Shown: positions 32,444-41,950, counted from the first letter of the stretch. The stretch: 64,000 nt of DNA from Flavobacterium suaedae (GCF_014642915.1 NZ_BMJE01000003.1:124001-188000), one strand, 5' to 3'. Notes: a model not told the origin generated them from the letters alone. Numbers and translations are program-made.

Positions 32444-33352
32444 TTAATACCCCTTAATAGGAATTTCAAAAACATACTCCTTTCCTTTGGTGTTATTTAA
32501 CGCTCTGTCTCGTAACCAAGGGTTATGTATTTTTAAAATTTTGTAATTAATACCTTGCTGTTTTGCAAATACGGCTAAATCAGGTATCGATGTATTTACT
32601 ACTACTTTTTTAACTGGTAATACAGGATATGAATCGGCTGGCAGTAAATTAAACCCATATTTAAACGGATTTTGCATTATTTGCTTTAACGCCAGTATCC
32701 TGAAAACATATCTTGATGTTTCTTCTGTTAATAACAAATCATAATAATTATCTACCCCCTGAAATGTAATTTGCCTGTTTACGCCTGCTACACCTCCGTT
32801 GTACGATGCTGCTGCAAGCGTCCACGAACCAAATTTCTCTTTAGCATCTACAAGGTATTTACAAGCAGCTTCTGTTGATTTTGCTAAATGATAGCGCTCA
32901 TCCACCTCATCACTTACCTCTAAGCCGTATTGTTTTCCGGTAGCGGGCATAAATTGCCATACACCTCTTGCCCCGGCAGGAGATACCACGTTTTCCAGTC
33001 TGCTTTCTATAACTGCCAGGTATTTAAAATCATCAGGAACTCCGTTTTTTTTCAAAATAGGCTCAATTACCTCAAATGCACGATTGGCACGTTTTATAAT
33101 AAGCTGTGTACTTGCATGTAAATTAGCATTAATCATTAACTCTTTATCCAGCCTTTCGCTAACATCTGCAATATCCAGCGGAGTCTTTTCTCCTGCAAAA
33201 TCTATTTCTTTAGGGAAATAATAATAATTCGGCTCAACAGTTTCCGCTGTTGTTTTATCTGTTGTAACTCCATCTCCGGAAACCGCATGTATAAATACAC
33301 CACTTATTAAAACCACACCTCCTATAACACACGCTTTTTTCACCCATTCCAT
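32444..33352 (-). CDS. Lytic transglycosylase (MltD-like)
   Basis: 302 residues: one N-terminal membrane or signal segment (about 7-24) and a GH23-type SLT domain (about 95-225). The catalytic Glu is E116 in VIESRLEN. SPAGARGVWQFMPATGKQYG and AAASYNGG are the other signature motifs. A short C-terminal LysM-like segment (about 252-300) follows. It cleaves peptidoglycan with 1,6-anhydromuramoyl ends, probably during cell-wall turnover. It is shorter than E. coli MltD, having one rather than two LysM-like units. Confidence 0.88.
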   Translation of the reverse strand: MEWVKKACVIGGVVLISGVFIHAVSGDGVTTDKTTAETVEPNYYYFPKEIDFAGEKTPLDIADVSERLDKELMINANLHASTQLIIKRANRAFEVIEPILKKNGVPDDFKYLAVIESRLENVVSPAGARGVWQFMPATGKQYGLEVSDEVDERYHLAKSTEAACKYLVDAKEKFGSWTLAAASYNGGVAGVNRQITFQGVDNYYDLLLTEETSRYVFRILALKQIMQNPFKYGFNLLPADSYPVLPVKKVVVNTSIPDLAVFAKQQGINYKILKIHNPWLRDRALNNTKGKEYVFEIPIKGY

Positions 33353-33430
33353 ACCTTAATACTTTTTAAATTTTTATTGATTTGATTTTAATACTCTACA
33401 CTAGTAAAATTACAAAAATGACACCAAAAG

Positions 33431-34093
33431 TTAGTCTCCTAATATAATTTTCGGCAGATTTTCATTTAACCATTTTGCCTTATTAATTATCATAATATGT
33501 GTACCACCTTTCACTGTAATATAATCTTTTAAATACTGTGGAGGGAAAACACCATCGTTATCACCATGTATATGTACCACTTTAGGGTTAGCTTCTGTTC
33601 GTTCCCATAAAATTATAGTTTTAAACGCCCAGTCTAAATATTTCTTATCCCTAACAGAAAGATATTTTTCATACAGCTTTAAACGTTTTGCTATAACGTT
33701 ATTACCATTAGCAAACTTTGCCAGCCAGTCTACCTTTTCCATTAAGGCTGTAGGGAAAACCCTGTAAGCCTGTACCAGTTTGGCAAACTTCATTCTGCGT
33801 GGAAATTCTGCATTACACTTAACACTCGATATAATTATTGTTTTCCTCACCGCTATTAATTCTGTCATTTCCTGTACTAATACACCTCCAAACGAAACTC
33901 CTACCAAAACAGGATTTTCATGCTTTATATCTTTTACAATTCTGGATGCATAATGTTGTAATGTTTCATTTTCTTCAGGTAGTTTCCATTCTAAAAAAAA
34001 CATCTCAAATTTATCTTCAGGGAGCTTAATATTTTCAAAAATAACAGGACTTGCAGCAAGCCCGGGCATAAAGTATACAGGAATCTTTTCCAT
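33431..34093 (-). CDS. Alpha/beta hydrolase
   Basis: 220 residues with the alpha/beta hydrolase fold. The nucleophile elbow is GVSFGG (Ser67), the probable acid lies in HIHGDNDGVFP and the catalytic His in KGGTHIMI. There is no signal peptide, so it is cytoplasmic. The cap is small. Substrate unknown. It may be co-transcribed with nothing: the upstream pirin gene is divergent. Confidence 0.8.
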   Translation of the reverse strand: MEKIPVYFMPGLAASPVIFENIKLPEDKFEMFFLEWKLPEENETLQHYASRIVKDIKHENPVLVGVSFGGVLVQEMTELIAVRKTIIISSVKCNAEFPRRMKFAKLVQAYRVFPTALMEKVDWLAKFANGNNVIAKRLKLYEKYLSVRDKKYLDWAFKTIILWERTEANPKVVHIHGDNDGVFPPQYLKDYITVKGGTHIMIINKAKWLNENLPKIILGD

Positions 34094-34216
34094 GTAAATA
34101 GTACGTTTTAACGTTCAATTGAACGGATTTATGGATTTTTATTACGAAATTTGTATAAAATTAGAATATTTATCGTTCTTAATACACAGCCTTTAATTTA
34201 ATTTATTAACTAAATT

Positions 34217-34942
34217 ATGAAATCACGTTTATTCCCAAAAAGTGAGAGAGGCACTGCCGACCATGGTTGGCTACAAGCCAACTTTTCCTTTTCTTTCGGA
34301 AATTATTATAACCCTGATGTTGTTCAGTTTGGTATGCTTCGTGTACTGAATGATGATACTATTGCAGCAGGTATGGGATTTGGTACCCACCCACATGACA
34401 ATATGGAAATTATTACCATACCAATGGAAGGTGGTTTAACACACCGCGACAGCATGGGCAACCAAGAAACGGTACGCTTTGGCGAAGTACAGGTTATGAG
34501 CGCGGGAACCGGTATACAACACTCCGAAATGAATGCGAGCCATACTGAAAGGGCTAAAACCCTGCAAATATGGATTTTTCCTGAAATGCAGGATGTAAAA
34601 CCAAGATATGACCAAAAAGCTTTTGACCTTAAAAGCAATAAAAATAAGTTTGTTACAGTTGTATCTCCATATAATAAACAAGAAGATGAGGCATTGTGGA
34701 TATACCAACAGGCATATTTGAATTTAGGTGTTTTTGACGAAGGTGTAAAAACACAATATAAATTGCAAATACCTGAAAATGGTGTTTACCTGTTTTTAAT
34801 AGAAGGTAAACTGGAGATAAACGGCGAAGAGATAAATGAGCGTGATGCTTTTGGTATAGTTGAATTTGATACTGTAGCTGTTGAAGTGAAAGCACCATCG
34901 AAAATCTTGACAATAGAAGTCCCTATGAAATTTAACCAATAA
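34217..34942 (+). CDS. Pirin family protein (bicupin)
   Basis: 241 residues. The N-terminal cupin metal site is visible as GFGTHPHDNMEIITIPMEG with H in the following HRDSMG, and the E of HSEMNAS completes the pirin pattern. Related bacterial YhhW has quercetin 2,3-dioxygenase activity; other pirins are regulatory. The physiological role here is unknown. It is followed 7 bases later by a small GNAT gene in the same unit. Confidence 0.88.
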   Translation: MKSRLFPKSERGTADHGWLQANFSFSFGNYYNPDVVQFGMLRVLNDDTIAAGMGFGTHPHDNMEIITIPMEGGLTHRDSMGNQETVRFGEVQVMSAGTGIQHSEMNASHTERAKTLQIWIFPEMQDVKPRYDQKAFDLKSNKNKFVTVVSPYNKQEDEALWIYQQAYLNLGVFDEGVKTQYKLQIPENGVYLFLIEGKLEINGEEINERDAFGIVEFDTVAVEVKAPSKILTIEVPMKFNQ

Positions 34943-34949
34943 AAAAAAC

Positions 34950-35234
34950 ATGGAAATTAAAGACAATGAATTTCAAAGACAGTTTGAAACTACTGTAGAT
35001 GATCAAATGCTTTCAGTAGAGTACTCCGTACAGGATAGAAAAATATTCCTTACCAGAGTAAATACACCAGATGACTTTGATAACGATGATGTTGTAAATG
35101 ATTTTTTAAAAGAAATTTTAGCTATAGCAGAAGAAAAAAAATTACGTGTAGTGCCTGTTCATCCTAAAGTAGCTTCTTTTTTCAGGAAAAACCCTGTATA
35201 TAAAGAAATGTTACCTCCGGGTATAAGAATTTAA
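34950..35234 (+). CDS. Small GNAT-like acetyltransferase (YjdJ/COG2388 type)
   Basis: 94 residues of the minimal GNAT family that comprises only the acetyl-CoA-binding core. Strands in RQFETTVDDQMLSVEYSV and FLTRVNTPDDF lead to a helix and VVPVHPKVASFFRKNPVYKEML, typical of this group. Cytoplasmic. Substrate unknown; some members are thought to act on simple amines or to bind CoA. It is co-transcribed with pirin. Confidence 0.75.
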   Translation: MEIKDNEFQRQFETTVDDQMLSVEYSVQDRKIFLTRVNTPDDFDNDDVVNDFLKEILAIAEEKKLRVVPVHPKVASFFRKNPVYKEMLPPGIRI

Positions 35235-35422
35235 CTTTAAAGCACTCTGAAAAAATCTTTTATTCTTTAAACCATCACATTTTTTAGCTTATAGCTTTAA
35301 AAAATACTTTAAGAACAACATTTTAATACCGTATTTACTAAAATTCAGGAGGGTTTTTCTGGCTATTTTTTTCAGAAATAAAACGCTTTGGCAAGTATGT
35401 ACACCCCTAATTTTAAAATAAA

Positions 35423-36763
35423 CTAGACATATTCAGGAGTATTTACAAACTCCATACGAACTATACCGTCATCGTCTATTTTAGTAAGTTTTATTTCGTG
35501 TAATGTGTTTACCAGTTCAGGATTCCAAGGTGTTTTTACTTTTACGTAATTTTCAGTAAAACCGTGTATATAGCCTTCTTTGTTTTCGCTTTCAAATAAT
35601 ACGGTTCGTGTACTCCCTATTTGGCTCTCATAAAAAGCTCGGCGCTTTTTAACCGATAGCCCACGCAGCATTTTACTGCGCTTACTACGCACTTTTGCAG
35701 GCACTACTCCATCCATTTCGGCAGCAGGAGTATTGGCTCTTTCGCTATACGTAAATACATGAAGGTAGGATATATCCATTTCATTAAGGTAATTGTATGT
35801 TTCCAGGAAATCCTCATCAGTTTCCCCGGGGAAACCTACAATAACATCTACCCCAATGCAGGCATGAGGCATAACCTCTTTTATTTGCATAACACGATTA
35901 GTATAAACATCACGAAGATAACGGCGACGCATTAACTTTAAAATTTTATCGCTACCCGATTGTAACGGTATATGGAAGTGCGGCACAAAAGTTTTACTCT
36001 GTGCTACAAAATCTATCGTTTCATTTTTAAGTAGGTTCGGCTCAATAGATGATATTCTCAGGCGTTCTATACCTTCAACCTCATCCAGTGCCTGTACCAG
36101 TTCATAAAAAGTATGTTCATGCTTTTTATTACCAAACTCTCCTTTACCATAGTCACCTACATTTACTCCTGTAAGCACTATTTCTTTTATGTTTTGAGCA
36201 GATATTTCAGCAGCATTTTTAAGCACATTTTCTAAAGTATCGCTTCGGGAAATACCCCTAGCTAGCGGAATGGTACAATAGGTACATTTATAATCGCATC
36301 CATCCTGCACCTTTAAAAAAGCACGTGTACGGTCGCCAATGGAATAACTTCCCACATAAAAATCAGCTTCTGATATTTCGCAGGAGTGCACCTCTCCCAT
36401 ATCATTTTTAGAAAGGTCATTAATATAATCTGTTATCTTAAATTTCTCGGTAGCGCCTAAAACAAGGTCTACACCATCAACAGCGGCAAGTTCTTCCGGC
36501 TTTAACTGGGCATAACACCCTACAGCAGCCACAAAAGCATTCTCGTTCTTTTTAAGCGCCTTTTTTACTACCTGTTTAAATTGTTTATCAGCATTTTCGG
36601 TAACCGAACATGTGTTAACAACATAAATATCCGCAACATCTTCAAATTCAACACGGTCGAAACCTTCATCCTGAAAATTACGGGCAATAGTAGATGTTTC
36701 TGAAAAATTCAGTTTGCATCCCAGTGTGTAAAAAGCAACTTTTTTTCTGTTTTCCATATCCAT
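35423..36763 (-). CDS. mtaB: tRNA (N6-threonylcarbamoyladenosine(37)-C2)-methylthiotransferase MtaB
   Basis: Radical-SAM enzyme that adds a methylthio group to t6A37 of ANN-decoding tRNAs. The 446 residues contain an N-terminal MTTase domain with cluster-binding cysteines C16, C52 and C83. A radical-SAM core follows with C156-x3-C160-x2-C163 (CDYKCTYC) and then a C-terminal TRAM domain. The order and length match MtaB rather than MiaB or RimO. Internal ATG at codon 3 is an equally likely start. Confidence 0.93.
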   Translation of the reverse strand: MDMENRKKVAFYTLGCKLNFSETSTIARNFQDEGFDRVEFEDVADIYVVNTCSVTENADKQFKQVVKKALKKNENAFVAAVGCYAQLKPEELAAVDGVDLVLGATEKFKITDYINDLSKNDMGEVHSCEISEADFYVGSYSIGDRTRAFLKVQDGCDYKCTYCTIPLARGISRSDTLENVLKNAAEISAQNIKEIVLTGVNVGDYGKGEFGNKKHEHTFYELVQALDEVEGIERLRISSIEPNLLKNETIDFVAQSKTFVPHFHIPLQSGSDKILKLMRRRYLRDVYTNRVMQIKEVMPHACIGVDVIVGFPGETDEDFLETYNYLNEMDISYLHVFTYSERANTPAAEMDGVVPAKVRSKRSKMLRGLSVKKRRAFYESQIGSTRTVLFESENKEGYIHGFTENYVKVKTPWNPELVNTLHEIKLTKIDDDGIVRMEFVNTPEYV

Positions 36764-36870
36764 AAGCCTGTAAAAAGCTATTCCAAATTAGCCTGCAAAT
36801 TTACAAACAATAAGCGGTAAATAAAATTAGCAATGATTATATTTGTGCTTAATATGTTATTATTTAAGCT

Positions 36871-37134
36871 ATGGAATCCTCTCAAATACAAAAAGATAAG
36901 CTGGAACTTATCGAATGGATAACACAAATAGACGATAGCGACTTACTGAATAAGTTAAAAGCTATAATGATTGAAGATGAAAATAACTCTTTTCAACTTT
37001 CAAAAGAACAGCAATTAATTTTAGAAGAAGCTGCTGAAAAATACCATTCAAAAAAGGAGTGTAGTTATACTTGGGAGGAGGTGAAAAACAATGCTGTAGA
37101 ATTGAAAAAAAGCATTAATGAAAAGAAAGCATAA
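36871..37134 (+). CDS. Antitoxin component of a RelE/ParE-type module
   Basis: 87 residues, acidic and helical. It resembles small addiction-module antitoxins paired with RelE/ParE toxins: ELIEWITQIDDSDLLNKLKAIM at the start and a Trp-containing tail, SYTWEEVKNNAVELKKSI, likely to wrap the toxin. It overlaps the toxin gene by 17 bases, giving translational coupling. DNA binding and autoregulation are usual in such pairs but no operator could be identified. Confidence 0.78.
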   Translation: MESSQIQKDKLELIEWITQIDDSDLLNKLKAIMIEDENNSFQLSKEQQLILEEAAEKYHSKKECSYTWEEVKNNAVELKKSINEKKA

Positions 37135-37414
37135 AGTTACTTTTACATCACGGGCTAATAATGATGTACTTATAGCTTTTGAATACTACGAATCCTCACA
37201 AAAAGATTTAGGCAATTATTTTCTTGACTCATTAGAAAACAGTATTATTTCTATAGACAATAATACTGAAATTTATAAATTTATACATAAATCTTTTCAA
37301 CAGGCAAAAGTAAAACGCTTTCCTTATGTGATTATATTTGAGTGCAAGGATAAAGAAATAATAATACTGTCTGTTTTCAACACATATCAAAACCCAATAA
37401 AGAAAATTAAATAG
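37118..37414 (+). CDS. RelE/ParE family toxin
   Basis: 98 residues with the RelE/ParE fold. It opens KVTFTSRANNDVLIAFEYYE, has a central helical pair with LGNYFLDSLENSI, and a core strand KRFPYVIIFECKDKEIIILSVFNTYQNP. The C-terminal position that is a catalytic His or Tyr in RelE is FNTYQNP here. ParE-type gyrase poisoning and RelE-type mRNA cleavage cannot be separated by sequence alone. The gene ends 1 base before the start of an oligopeptide-binding lipoprotein gene. Confidence 0.85.
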   Translation: MKRKHKVTFTSRANNDVLIAFEYYESSQKDLGNYFLDSLENSIISIDNNTEIYKFIHKSFQQAKVKRFPYVIIFECKDKEIIILSVFNTYQNPIKKIK

Positions 37415-37415
37415 C

Positions 37416-39020
37416 TTGATAAAAAGAACTACAATAAGCCTGCTCTATATTGTAATAATTACAGTATTTTCTTCATGTAGCAATACAAAAAAAGAAAACA
37501 AAGACCACCTTGTTTTCAGGTATAATGAAAATGCAGCTGTAAACTCATTAGATCCTGCTTTTTCGCGCATACGTCCATCCATTTGGGTTTGTAATCAACT
37601 ATTTAACGGGTTAGTACAATTAGACAGCGCTTTAAACATACAACCCGATATTGCAAAAAGCTGGGAAATATCGCCCGACGGTAAAACCTATACTTTTACA
37701 CTTAGGCATGATGTTTATTTCCATAAAAGTGCTGTTTTCGGAACAGACAGCACACGAACTGTAAATGCTGCCGATTTTGAATACAGTCTTAATCGCCTGC
37801 TTGATGAAAACATAGCTTCACCTGGACGGTGGATATTACAAAACGTAGAAAGCTTTAAAGCTGAGAATGATACTACATTTACCATACAACTCAACAAAAC
37901 ATTCCCTGCATTTTTAGGATTACTCACCATGAAATATGCTTCTGTAGTACCGCATGAAGCTTTTGAAGCAGAGGGATATACCTTCCGTTCTAACCCTATA
38001 GGTACAGGACCTTTTCAATTTAAAATATGGGAAGAGAATATAAAACTGGTACTACGGAAAAACCCATTATACTACGAGAAAGACGAAAACGGAATACAAC
38101 TCCCTTACCTTGAAGCAGTAGCTATTACCTTTTTACCCGATAAACAAAGTGGCTTTTTACAATTTGTACAAGGCAGGCAGGACTTTGTATCAGGACTTGA
38201 TCCTTCTTATAAAGATGAAATATTAACGCCTAAAGGAACATTACAGCCCGATTACGAGAACAGTGTTACTATGATTACAGGCCCTTACCTGAATACGGAG
38301 TACATTGGTTTCCGTCTTGATGGTGATAACAATACCGTTAAAGATAAACGTATAAGGCAGGCTTTAAACTATGGTTTTAACCGCAGTAAAATGATTATGT
38401 ACTTGCGTAACGGTATGGGAACCCCTGCTATTCATGGTATGATACCTACAGGGCTTGGCGGATACGGGACAAAAGGTTACGATTATAACCCAGCAAAAGC
38501 TCGAGAGTTGGTAGCTGCCTATAAAGCTGAAACAGGTGACAATAATCCAAAGGTACAGCTAAGCACAAGTGCTTCTTACCTTGATATTGCCGAGTATCTG
38601 CAAAGAGAATGGCAAAAAATAGGTATAGCAGTAGCGGTAGATGTTAACCCACCATCTACCCTATCGCAATCTATATCAAACGGAAAAGTTTCTTTTTTTA
38701 AAGCTAGCTGGATAGCCGATTACCCTGATGCGGAAAATTACTTGTCACTTTTTTACAGTAAAAATTTCTCTCCGGCAGGACCTAACTATACGCACTTTAA
38801 AAATGAGGCTTTTGACAAACTATACGAAAAAGCCTTTACAGTTATTGATGATAAAGAAAGGTATAAGCTTTACAGGCAAATGGACTCTATAGTAATGGAA
38901 GAAGCTCCTGTCATACCTTTATTTTACGATAAAGCAGCACGGTTTACGCATAAAAATGTGTCAGGATTAGGAATAAACCCTCTTAATTTACTGGTATTGA
39001 AACACGTGAAAAAACAGTAA
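37416..39020 (+). CDS. ABC transporter substrate-binding lipoprotein, family 5 (oligopeptide type)
   Basis: 534 residues. Translation appears to start at TTG 37416, giving a lipoprotein signal (VFSSC, cysteine 21) followed by a basic stretch SNTKKENK, so it is periplasm facing. The mature part is a cluster C SBP: NSLDPAFSRIRPSIWVCNQL, then IAKSWEISPDGKTYTFTLR and RQALNYGFNRSKMI. It probably binds peptides. No permease or ATPase genes are adjacent, so it works with components elsewhere. It starts 1 base after the toxin stop. Confidence 0.85.
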   Translation: MIKRTTISLLYIVIITVFSSCSNTKKENKDHLVFRYNENAAVNSLDPAFSRIRPSIWVCNQLFNGLVQLDSALNIQPDIAKSWEISPDGKTYTFTLRHDVYFHKSAVFGTDSTRTVNAADFEYSLNRLLDENIASPGRWILQNVESFKAENDTTFTIQLNKTFPAFLGLLTMKYASVVPHEAFEAEGYTFRSNPIGTGPFQFKIWEENIKLVLRKNPLYYEKDENGIQLPYLEAVAITFLPDKQSGFLQFVQGRQDFVSGLDPSYKDEILTPKGTLQPDYENSVTMITGPYLNTEYIGFRLDGDNNTVKDKRIRQALNYGFNRSKMIMYLRNGMGTPAIHGMIPTGLGGYGTKGYDYNPAKARELVAAYKAETGDNNPKVQLSTSASYLDIAEYLQREWQKIGIAVAVDVNPPSTLSQSISNGKVSFFKASWIADYPDAENYLSLFYSKNFSPAGPNYTHFKNEAFDKLYEKAFTVIDDKERYKLYRQMDSIVMEEAPVIPLFYDKAARFTHKNVSGLGINPLNLLVLKHVKKQ

Positions 39021-39104
39021 AACAGCACTTAACAAAATCATAAACTAATAGCTATACAGTAAATTCTTTCATAATTTTAAATAGTAATTTAAACACTATT
39101 AGCT

Positions 39105-39530
39105 ATGAAAAAGAATATACTCCTTATACTCTCACTCTTATTTGCTGTTACCCTGTATGCGCAGGAAGTACCTATAACTTATAAAGAACTACCGCAACAA
39201 GCACAAAAGTTTATAGTTAAAAACTTTACTGATGATTTTAGTTTTGCCATAAAGGAAGTCTACAGAGGCAAAGTAATATATACCGCAACTTTGGAAGATG
39301 ATACTAAAATTACATTTGACGAGGTAGGTGACTGGGAAACAGTTACAGGGAAAAATAAAAAAATACCTTACTCCTTTATACAAATGCCTATAAAAGAGTA
39401 TGTAAAAATTAATTACCCTGAAAAGTACATAGTAAAAATAAAAAGAACTGATTTAAACTATATAATCACCCTAAACAATAATATCGATTTAACTTTTGAT
39501 GCTCAGGGGATATACACCCGCACTGATTAA
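39105..39530 (+). CDS. PepSY-like periplasmic protein
   Basis: 141 residues with a signal peptide ending TLYAQ and two tandem PepSY-like (PF11396-type) units: ELPQQAQKFIVKNFTDDFSFAIKEVYRG and MPIKEYVKINYPEKYIVKIKR. Such proteins are small periplasmic modules of uncertain function in Bacteroidota. It is monocistronic and its last 4 bases overlap the converging nuclease gene. Confidence 0.75.
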   Translation: MKKNILLILSLLFAVTLYAQEVPITYKELPQQAQKFIVKNFTDDFSFAIKEVYRGKVIYTATLEDDTKITFDEVGDWETVTGKNKKIPYSFIQMPIKEYVKINYPEKYIVKIKRTDLNYIITLNNNIDLTFDAQGIYTRTD

Positions 39531-40144
39531 TTTTTACGTTTTTTCCTTTTATTTTTTCGGTATTGCCATGGTGCAGTAGGCTTTTTATCTGCCCAAAGCC
39601 CTACTTGTTCTTCTCGGGCTTGCTCTTCCAAAACTCCAAGCATTTTATTATTGGAATAGTCTTTATAATGCCATGCTAAACCCGCTTTTATAAGCTGTTC
39701 GTTTACATTAACACCATCCTGAGTAATAACCGTACCTACTACCCTGCCATAACGGTCTCGCTTACCTCCTGATTTTACAGTTACTATTTCGCCATAACAT
39801 AAATCAGAGGCATAGCGTTTTGCTGTATTACCGTAAGGTTGCGATTTTTCAGGACAGTCTATTTCTGCTAAACGTACTCGTTCAGGCTCTCCGTCGTATA
39901 AAACTTCAAAAGTATCACCGTCTTTTACACTAATTACCTTTCCGGTAAAGGTTTTTAATGCACGGTAATTTTTTTTGCTCTTCTTTTTAGAAGAACGCTC
40001 TATTCGGTTATCTCTGGGGTTACCTTCTTCAAAATTTTGAACAACAGTTAAAACTGATATTAATAATACAATCAGTAAGCCCCATATAGAATATTTCTTC
40101 TTACCCTTGCTTCCGGTAGTTGTTCTTCTTTGCTTTCTTGTCAT
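39527..40144 (-). CDS. Thermonuclease family protein (SNase-like)
   Basis: 205 residues: a basic N-terminus, one membrane or signal segment (about 19-36), a basic linker and an SNase domain (about 63-190). The active-site pattern is present: the Arg and Glu of RVRLAEIDCPEK and the later Arg of GKRDRYGRVVG, with GDTFEV for calcium binding. It probably cleaves nucleic acid on the periplasmic side while anchored to the inner membrane. It lies 17 bases after a GlmU-like gene. Confidence 0.88.
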   Translation of the reverse strand: MTRKQRRTTTGSKGKKKYSIWGLLIVLLISVLTVVQNFEEGNPRDNRIERSSKKKSKKNYRALKTFTGKVISVKDGDTFEVLYDGEPERVRLAEIDCPEKSQPYGNTAKRYASDLCYGEIVTVKSGGKRDRYGRVVGTVITQDGVNVNEQLIKAGLAWHYKDYSNNKMLGVLEEQAREEQVGLWADKKPTAPWQYRKNKRKKRKN

Positions 40145-40161
40145 GCTACAAGTATACTGCC

Positions 40162-41340
40162 TTATTCGTCTTTACGCCACTTTTTAGTTTCTTCAAAAAC
40201 GTGTTCCAGTATAGCAGCATCTTCTTCTGTAAACTCAACACTACGTCTTGACATTACTATTCTGGCAGTTTCAAAAGCCTTTTTAGTTATATAGGTTGTA
40301 AAGCCAGATGCGCCTCCCCAGGAAAAACTAGGTACAAAATTACGCGGGAAACCACTACCAAAAATATTAGCACTTACCCCTACTACTGTACCTGTATTAA
40401 ACATGGTATTGATGCCACACTTACTATGGTCCCCCATCATTAAGCCGCAAAACTGCGTTCCTGTTTTCGCGAATCTTCCGGTTTCATAACTCCAGAGTTT
40501 AACCTCATCATAGTTATTTTTAAGGTTAGAGTTATTCGTATCGGCACCAAGATTACACCATTCACCTAATACTGAATTTCCTAAAAAGCCATCGTGGCCT
40601 TTATTAGAGTAGCCAAATAATACTGAATTATTAACCTCTCCGCCTATACGCGAATGAGGCCCTACTGTAGTAGCACCATATACTTTAGTGGCAAGTTTTA
40701 CCTGAGCGCCTTCGCAAAGTGCAAAAGGTCCCCGAATAACAGAGTTTTCCATAATCTCGGTATCCTTACCTATATATATAGGTCCTGTAGAAGCATTTAA
40801 GGTCACAAATTGAAGTTTAGCACCTTCCTCTATAAATATATTTTCGTGCCCTATTACGTTTACACTTCCCGGTATTGGTTCAGAAGTGCGACCGTTAGTT
40901 AACAATTCAAAGTCTTCACGAATAGCGGCATCATTTTTCTGAAATATATCCCAAGGGTTTTCTACTCTTATACAATCTGCCGAATATTCTATAATATCAT
41001 ATGTATCAAAATCTACATTCTCCTGAGTGTCTTTTGTGTAAAATGCCACAACATCATCTCCTGAAAATAACGCCTGGTTTTCATTTAAACCTTCTATCAT
41101 TTCTACCATATCTTCAGTTGGCAGGAAAGAGGCATTTATCATAATGTTCTCTTCCATTTCTACCATTGGGTATTTATCCATAAGGTACTCCTCTGTAAGT
41201 GTTGTAGTAGTGTACCCTAAGTGTTTTTCCCATTTTTCACGTATGGTAAGTATACCTATACGAATATCAGCTACAGGTCTTGTAAATGTAAATGGTAAAA
41301 GTGCATTACGCACAGGTCCGTCAAAAAGTATGTAGTTCAT
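40162..41340 (-). CDS. GlmU family protein (putative sugar nucleotidyltransferase with hexapeptide repeats)
   Basis: 392 residues. The N-terminal part begins MNYILFDGPVRNALLPFTFTR, characteristic of the Bacteroidota GlmU-family branch, without the classic GlmU GxGTRM loop. The C-terminal half has left-handed beta-helix hexapeptide repeats (GPIYIGKDTEIMENSVIRGPFALCE, KVYGATTVGPHSRIGG). It may be a sugar-phosphate nucleotidyltransferase or acetyltransferase. The lack of the canonical pyrophosphorylase loop leaves nucleotidyl transfer uncertain. Confidence 0.75.
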   Translation of the reverse strand: MNYILFDGPVRNALLPFTFTRPVADIRIGILTIREKWEKHLGYTTTTLTEEYLMDKYPMVEMEENIMINASFLPTEDMVEMIEGLNENQALFSGDDVVAFYTKDTQENVDFDTYDIIEYSADCIRVENPWDIFQKNDAAIREDFELLTNGRTSEPIPGSVNVIGHENIFIEEGAKLQFVTLNASTGPIYIGKDTEIMENSVIRGPFALCEGAQVKLATKVYGATTVGPHSRIGGEVNNSVLFGYSNKGHDGFLGNSVLGEWCNLGADTNNSNLKNNYDEVKLWSYETGRFAKTGTQFCGLMMGDHSKCGINTMFNTGTVVGVSANIFGSGFPRNFVPSFSWGGASGFTTYITKKAFETARIVMSRRSVEFTEEDAAILEHVFEETKKWRKDE

Positions 41341-41431
41341 GGCATTAATTGTTAGTGAGCCAAAAATAGCGAATTAAGTTATAAATAAACAATACTACTA
41401 CTGTTGTTTATTTGTTATGGTTTAAATCAAT

Positions 41432-41462
41432 AAAAAAAGCCTTCTCGATTGAGAAGGCTTTT
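41432..41462 (-). terminator. Terminator downstream of rpmE2
   Basis: AAAAGCCTTCTC pairs with GAGAAGGCTTTT (12 bp, gatt loop). On the minus strand the run continues as seven Ts, 21 bases after the rpmE2 stop. Confidence 0.85.
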
Positions 41463-41483
41463 GATATATTGTAAAAACAAAAA

Positions 41484-41735
41484 TTACTTTTTGAATTTTG
41501 CGTATTTGTTTTTGAACTTGTCGATACGTCCTGCTGTATCAATAAGTTTAGATTTACCTGTGTAGAATGGGTGTGATGTTCTGGAAATCTCCATTTTCAC
41601 TACCGGATATTCAACTCCGTCTACTTCAATTGTTTCTTTTGTATCTGCTGTAGATTTAGTAATGAAAACATCGTCGTTAGACATGTCTTTAAAAGCTACT
41701 AATCTGTAATTCTCTGGGTGAATACCTTTTCTCAT
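41484..41735 (-). CDS. rpmE2: 50S ribosomal protein L31, type B
   Basis: 83 residues beginning [18 protein letters not shown]. It lacks the zinc-binding CxxC pairs of type A L31 and has the longer type B C-terminus ([18 protein letters not shown]). The gene has its own promoter with a leader of about 110 bases and its own terminator. Cysteine-free type B forms are favoured when zinc is limiting in other bacteria, but in Bacteroidota this is often the main copy. Confidence 0.95.
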   Translation of the reverse strand: MRKGIHPENYRLVAFKDMSNDDVFITKSTADTKETIEVDGVEYPVVKMEISRTSHPFYTGKSKLIDTAGRIDKFKNKYAKFKK

Positions 41736-41853
41736 CTTTAAGTAAATTTTATTCCTTTAATGGCTGCAATTTGTTTCGCGGCTTTCTTTTGTTATACAGA
41801 AAGGTGTAAACGCATTACAACTTTTTGTTTTTAAATATTTTATTTTCAGACTG

Positions 41854-41882
41854 CAAAATTACAACTATTTTTTAAAAAACAA
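41854..41882 (-). promoter_or_regulatory. Promoter of rpmE2
   Basis: On the minus strand TTG (complement of 41880-41882), an 18-base spacer and TAATTTTG (complement of 41854-41861) match the -33/-7 consensus. It leaves a leader of about 110 bases, long for this genome. Confidence 0.65.
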
Positions 41883-41950
41883 ATAGCTAAAATTATTTTT
41901 TTCTACTGTAACACTCCTGCTATTTTCACTACTCATTAGGTCGTAATTAG

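Noticed and set aside
36871..37414. Toxin-antitoxin pair considered as part of a defence island
   Set aside because: Flanking genes are mtaB, a peptide-binding protein and a PepSY protein; no restriction, CRISPR, retron or nuclease-helicase genes are close.
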